Program-made: the position numbers and the translations under genes
Shown: in pieces, positions 13,702 to 16,983 of the stretch
How positions within the stretch are numbered: position 1 is the stretch's first letter
Layout of the letters: every line of letters starts with the position of its first letter
Notes under the pieces: generated by a model
The model's database searches: none
The model's input: only the letters and a program-made list of their open reading frames with translations
What the model was told of the DNA's origin: nothing
Assembly (NCBI GenBank): GCA_022563115.1
Contig: JADFNY010000021.1
Location: 1-16,983, forward strand
Origin: Acidobacteriota bacterium
GTDB lineage: Bacteria; Acidobacteriota; UBA890
DNA length: 16,983 nucleotides
Direction: 5' to 3'

Positions 13702-14583
13702 CTAGAAGTTGATCACCAGGGAGGTCACGAACGCTGTGTCGAGCTTTGCCTTCGGTATGACGACCTTGCCGATGACGAGACCGGAAGGATCCTCCAGATC
13801 GATGTCCTCGAGTGCCGGCAGGTTTCTGTAGAGCAGCCTCAGGCTAGCTTTCAAGGCAATCGTGTCGTTGATCGCCACTCTGATGCCGTTGAGCGCGTCG
13901 AGGCGAATGTCGGCGGCGGTCTCGAAGCTGCCGTCGAGCGTCAACTCGCTCTCGATCTCGGAGCTCCCGGTCACCCCCGCGCGAAGCCGGTAGAAGGCAC
14001 GGTAGCCAGCGAAGTTCCGCGCTCCTTCGAGGTTGAGGTCCTCGTTGGTGTACGAAATACCATTACCCATACGCAAAACGAGGCGTTCTCGGTCGTACCA
14101 CGTGTGGCCGAAACCGCTTGATGCGATGATCTGGCGGTCGATGTTCGAAGGCTCGTCGCGGGAGCCATCCCAGCTGGCGTACCAAAAGAAGTGTTCGTGA
14201 ACCTCTCGCGTGTACAGAGCCTTGGTGAACCAACGGTTATTGTCGAGTTCCGTCTCGGGTTTAAAGACCTCGAAGTCGTCTTGGGTTCCGACAGCCACCT
14301 TGTCGTCGCCCGATCCGGCGCGCAGGATCCCCGCTTCCCACGAGAACTCGGCGTTCGTCCACGTGTACCTGTACACATTACGGATCTGAAAGGTATTCGC
14401 GTCGGAGTTTCCCGTACTCACGACCCAGCTGAATGCAGTCGCGTTCGACCAGTTTCGCGGCGGCTCCTCTTGCCGATGTTGACCAAACGCCGGATCAGCC
14501 TGCAACGTGACGAGCGCCGCCATCAAGGAACAGGACAGAACGAAATGACCTACCCCAGGTGTTTGGACCACTCGGCACCTCAT
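13702..14583 (-). CDS. DUF481 family outer-membrane beta-barrel protein
   Basis: Protein of 293 residues with a cleavable export signal (hydrophobic core about 13-28, likely cleavage after DPAFGQ near 35). The mature part alternates short polar turns with amphipathic strands, such as NATAFSWVVSTGNSDANTFQ and the following RNVYRYTW, the typical opening of DUF481/YdiY-like proteins. The chain ends LVINF, and a C-terminal Phe is the usual BAM insertion signal of outer-membrane barrels. Start choice: GTG 14610 and ATG 14523 are alternatives; ATG 14583 is preferred because it gives a complete signal peptide. None has a good Shine-Dalgarno sequence. Function of the family is unknown; salt- or acid-stress roles have been suggested for some members. 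It lies 225 bases downstream of the ABC exporter operon on the same strand, with its own candidate promoter. Confidence 0.8.
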   Translation of the reverse strand: MRCRVVQTPGVGHFVLSCSLMAALVTLQADPAFGQHRQEEPPRNWSNATAFSWVVSTGNSDANTFQIRNVYRYTWTNAEFSWEAGILRAGSGDDKVAVGTQDDFEVFKPETELDNNRWFTKALYTREVHEHFFWYASWDGSRDEPSNIDRQIIASSGFGHTWYDRERLVLRMGNGISYTNEDLNLEGARNFAGYRAFYRLRAGVTGSSEIESELTLDGSFETAADIRLDALNGIRVAINDTIALKASLRLLYRNLPALEDIDLEDPSGLVIGKVVIPKAKLDTAFVTSLVINF

Positions 14584-14655
14584 CAAATCGGTGTGCAGCA
14601 GCGCCGTCACCCTCCGGCACCCGTGACGCCGTTCCTCGTTGCAAAGGCTAAGGAT

Positions 14656-14684
14656 TCTTCTATGAGAAGACTACCTCCCGTCAA
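14656..14684 (-). promoter_or_regulatory. Candidate promoter with operator-like dyad for the DUF481 gene
   Basis: On the minus strand TTGACG (14684-14679) is followed after 16 bp by TAGAAG (14662-14657), about 70 bases before ATG 14583. A perfect dyad TCTTCT-ATG-AGAAGA occupies 14656-14670, covering the -10 and part of the spacer. That position is where a repressor operator would sit. The rest of the 225-base gap (14584-14808) shows only a small GCCGG-AAG-CCGGC hairpin at 14790-14802, without a T-run. Confidence 0.4.
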
Positions 14685-14808
14685 GGGCAACGTGGTGCCC
14701 GAGGATAGGTTTCAACCCGCGCGCCATGCCAACGACTCTCGCCAAGGCCTACCCGCGAGCGTCAGGTCGATAGCCGTAGTCCGAGCCCCGCCGGAAGCCG
14801 GCAGTGCC

Positions 14809-15906
14809 TCAGTCGAGCCGCTTGCGAAACCGCAACGTCGCCAACGTCATCGTGATGAGGAAGAAGATCCCGAGCGCTCGAACGTTGGGCATCAGCTCCT
14901 CGAGCGCCGCGCCGCGAAGCACGACGCCCCGGACGATGGCGATGAAATGGGTCAGCGGCAGCAACCGGCCGATGCGCTGCGCCAGCGGCGGCATGCCGTC
15001 GAATGGAAACATGAAGCCCGACAGCAAGAGCTGCGGCAGGAAGGCAAGAAACGCTAGCTGCATCGCCTGAAACTGGGTCTTGGCAAACGTCGAGAGCATG
15101 AGCCCGAGGCTCAACGAGGCGGCGATGAACAGCAGGCTACCTTGATACAAGTCAACCACGGAGCCGCGAACCGGCACGTCGAACAGATACCACCCCACCA
15201 GCAGAATGATCGTCACCTGAATCAGCCCGATCACGATGTAGGGGATGATCTTGCCGATCATCAACTCGAGGTTGCGGATCGGCGTGGTGATCAACAGCTC
15301 CAGGTTGCCGCGCTCGCGCTCCCGCACGACGGCGACCGAGGTGAACAACACCATCGTGAGCGTGAGGATCACGCCGATGAGCGCCGGAACGATCTGCACC
15401 GCCGAGCGGCGCTCCGGGTTGTAGTAGGTGCGCACTTCGAACACGGTGGATGGTCGCTCGACGCCGACCTTGCGGAGCTCGAACCGCATCTGCGCGAGCC
15501 GCATGGCGATATTCGCCACGGTCGGATCGGAGCCGTCGACGAGCAGTTGCGCCGCGGGTCGGGTAGCCTCGCGAACACGGCGCTCGAAGTCGGCCGGAAT
15601 CACGATGCCGACGGTGATCTCGCCGCGTCGCATCATGTCCTCGAGCTCGCCGGCGGTGCGCGCCCGCGCCACGATGTCCACCACCTGGGAGGCTTCGACG
15701 TCGGCAATGAGCTGGCGCGACAGCTGGGTTGTCGCCTGATCGGCGACCCCGGCACGCAGGTGGCGAACGTCGAGGTTGATGGCGTAGCCGAACAGCAGAA
15801 TCTGCAGCAGAGGGATCCCGATGATCATGCCGAAGGTCAGGCGATCACGGGATAGCTGGCGGATCTCCTTGCCGATGATCGCCCCCATGCGTAGCAGCGA
15901 ACTCAT
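14809..15906 (-). CDS. ABC-2 type exporter permease (YbhS/YbhR-like)
   Basis: Inner-membrane permease of 365 residues with one helix at about 25-46, a large extracytoplasmic domain (47-170) and five further helices at about 172-194, 220-241, 255-273, 281-302 and 343-358. The cytoplasmic loop RERERGNLELLITTPIR (195-211) is the ABC-2 permease signature of the YhhJ/YbhS/YbhR group that exports drugs or other hydrophobic compounds. Its start overlaps the ATPase gene stop by 4 bases (ATGA), and the stop at 14809 is followed by the non-transporter DUF481 gene. YbhGFSR-type systems normally have two such permeases; only one is here, so it may act as a homodimer. Confidence 0.9.
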   Translation of the reverse strand: MSSLLRMGAIIGKEIRQLSRDRLTFGMIIGIPLLQILLFGYAINLDVRHLRAGVADQATTQLSRQLIADVEASQVVDIVARARTAGELEDMMRRGEITVGIVIPADFERRVREATRPAAQLLVDGSDPTVANIAMRLAQMRFELRKVGVERPSTVFEVRTYYNPERRSAVQIVPALIGVILTLTMVLFTSVAVVRERERGNLELLITTPIRNLELMIGKIIPYIVIGLIQVTIILLVGWYLFDVPVRGSVVDLYQGSLLFIAASLSLGLMLSTFAKTQFQAMQLAFLAFLPQLLLSGFMFPFDGMPPLAQRIGRLLPLTHFIAIVRGVVLRGAALEELMPNVRALGIFFLITMTLATLRFRKRLD

Positions 15907-16904
15907 GGGTGCACCTCATCGGAACCGGCTCCCGACTCATCGGCTCCCGCGGACCCATCAGCAGCCGGCAACGCGACATCGCCGTCGAATCCCGTAGCTG
16001 CCACGAACACGTCCTCCAGGTTGGCGCTGACCCGCTCGACGATCCCGGCGACGCCACCGGATTTGAGCACCGCGCGAACCTGCGCCTCGGGGTCGTCGGT
16101 GCCGGTCTCGACCATGACGTGCAAGCGGGCGCCGATCTGGGTGACGGCGCGCACGAACCCCACCGACCGGAGGGCGGCGCGGGCGCGGCGCGGGCGGTCG
16201 GTTTCGACCTCGAGCACGACCGCGTCGATGTTGCTCGAGAGCTCGCGCGGCACGCCCTCGGCGACCAGCCGCCCCTCGGCGAGGATGGCGAGCCGGTGGC
16301 AGCGCTCGGCTTCGTCCATGAAGTGGGTCGAGACCAGAATCGTGGTACCGCCCTCGGCGAGCTCGAACAGGCCGTCCCAGAAATCACGCCGGCTCTGCGG
16401 GTCGACCGCGCTCGTCGGCTCGTCGAGCAGCAGCAGCTCGGGCTCGTGCAGGGTCACGGCGGCGAGGGCCAGGCGCTGCTTCTGGCCGCCGCTGAGGGTG
16501 CCGGCGCGCTGCCGCTGGCGATCGTCGAGCGCGTAGCGGGCGAGGTTGCTCTCGATACGCTGGCGCCGGCGACGCCGGCGCATGGAGTAGATCCGGCCCA
16601 TGAACTCCAGGTTCTCGCGCACCGTAAGGTCCTCGTACAGGGAGAACTTCTGGGTCATGTAGCCGATCCGCGGCCGTACCTTCTCGGCGTCGCGCGGCAG
16701 TTCCATGCCGAAAACGCGGGCGCTGCCGGCCGACGGCTTGAGCAAGCCGCACAACATCCGGATCGTCGTCGTCTTGCCGGAACCGTTTGGTCCGAGGAAG
16801 CCGTAGATCTTCCCCTTGGGGATCGTCAGGTCGACGGAGTCGACGGCTATCAACTTTCCAAAGGTGCGCGTCAGCCCTGCGGCAACGATCGCCGCATCGC
16901 TCAT
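15903..16904 (-). CDS. ABC exporter ATPase (YbhF/CcmA-like)
   Basis: ATPase of 333 residues driving the ABC-2 permease encoded downstream. Motifs are complete: Walker A GPNGSGKTT (38-46), Q-loop Gln85 (MTQKFSLYEDLT), signature LSGGQKQR (137-144), Walker B LLLLDEP (157-163) and His194 in STHFMDEAER. The region 224-300 is the small C-terminal domain of this subfamily, ending with SANLEDVFVAATG (293-305), usual in YbhF/NodI-like exporters. An Arg-rich run (MRRRRRRQR, 108-116) lies in the helical subdomain, and the last 25 residues or so are an acidic Gly/Ser/Asp tail of low complexity. E. coli YbhF is a fusion of two ATPase halves; this is a single half. It overlaps its neighbours by 4 bases on both sides, so HlyD-ATPase-permease form one operon. 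Confidence 0.92.
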   Translation of the reverse strand: MSDAAIVAAGLTRTFGKLIAVDSVDLTIPKGKIYGFLGPNGSGKTTTIRMLCGLLKPSAGSARVFGMELPRDAEKVRPRIGYMTQKFSLYEDLTVRENLEFMGRIYSMRRRRRRQRIESNLARYALDDRQRQRAGTLSGGQKQRLALAAVTLHEPELLLLDEPTSAVDPQSRRDFWDGLFELAEGGTTILVSTHFMDEAERCHRLAILAEGRLVAEGVPRELSSNIDAVVLEVETDRPRRARAALRSVGFVRAVTQIGARLHVMVETGTDDPEAQVRAVLKSGGVAGIVERVSANLEDVFVAATGFDGDVALPAADGSAGADESGAGSDEVHP

Positions 16905-16983
16905 TGCGAGCCGGATTCCAGCGCCGGACGCAGGCTGGGGAAATCGACCTCCACGGGCACACCGGTGGGCAGATCGCGCGCCG
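16901..16983 (-). CDS. Probable HlyD/YbhG-type periplasmic adaptor, C-terminal end (5' part outside window)
   Basis: From the window edge, a minus-strand frame reads ARDLPTGVPVEVDFPSLRP, continues ALESGSQ and stops with TGA at 16903-16901, overlapping the ATPase start codon by 4 bases (ATGA). The LPTGVPVEVDF segment resembles the final beta-barrel strand of HlyD/membrane-fusion proteins (G-x-P-V-x-V). An adaptor in this position is the standard arrangement upstream of YbhF-like ATPase and ABC-2 permease genes. Only 26 residues are visible, so the identity rests mainly on context. Confidence 0.5.
   Translation of the reverse strand, partial: ARDLPTGVPVEVDFPSLRPALESGSQ

Noticed and set aside
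14790..14802. GCCGG-AAG-CCGGC hairpin as terminator of the exporter operon
   Set aside because: The stem is only five base pairs and no T-run follows on the relevant strand.
1..16983. CRISPR arrays, tRNA or rRNA genes, phage genes, toxin-antitoxin or defence systems
   Set aside because: No regularly spaced repeats, no tRNA-like cloverleaf and no proteins with such motifs were recognised by eye; a covariance-model search was not possible.

Overview
This GC-rich bacterial window holds 13 complete or near-complete protein genes, two genes cut by the window edges, and one gene remnant. I see no rRNA, tRNA, CRISPR array or transposase. The taxonomic clues are indirect. The large duplicated FtsX/MacB-type permease at 7439-9859 belongs to a group named after Acidobacteriota ("acidobacterial duplicated orphan permeases"), and Tat-exported amidase and molybdenum hydroxylase genes sit nearby. 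A Gram-negative with an outer membrane is supported by a DUF481 barrel protein ending in Phe and by a HlyD-type adaptor. Acidobacteriota or a similar GC-rich Gram-negative phylum is plausible but not proven.

Layout: (1) Positions 2-3139, plus strand: the C-terminal part of a di-haem cytochrome c peroxidase/MauG-family protein, then a complete PhnD-PhnC-PhnE-type ABC importer. Tight spacing suggests one operon. (2) 3176-4327, minus strand: a secreted calcineurin-like/purple-acid-phosphatase-like phosphoesterase, convergent with the importer. (3) 4507-6789, plus strand: a Tat-exported amidase-signature enzyme followed by MogA (molybdenum cofactor biosynthesis). (4) 6820-7305, minus strand: a free-methionine-(R)-sulfoxide reductase (GAF type). 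(5) 7439-9859, plus strand: an 806-residue orphan permease behind an apparently leaderless promoter, ended by a strong bidirectional terminator. (6) 9968-12609, minus strand: a two-subunit IorAB-type molybdenum hydroxylase (2Fe-2S subunit, then a Tat-exported molybdopterin subunit). (7) 12777-13352, plus strand: PdxH. (8) 13410-13616: an orphan C-terminal piece of an arylsulfatase-like protein. (9) 13702-14583, minus strand: a DUF481 outer-membrane protein with an operator-like dyad in its promoter region. (10) 14809-16983, minus strand: HlyD adaptor (partial), ABC ATPase and ABC-2 permease, overlapping by 4 bp at each junction.

How they fit together: the importer and the phosphoesterase could both serve acquisition of phosphorus or another oxyanion, although no C-P lyase gene is present. 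MogA could supply the molybdenum cofactor for the IorAB-type enzyme about 3 kb away. The minus-strand ABC cluster looks like a drug/xenobiotic exporter of the YbhGFSR type with only one permease visible. Most of the rest is ordinary housekeeping or accessory content.

The items most worth following are: the MauG-PhnDCE association; the amidase leader, whose first predicted structure hides the Shine-Dalgarno sequence; the leaderless promoter of the orphan permease; the Gly/Arg-rich insertion in the molybdenum subunit; and the arylsulfatase tail.
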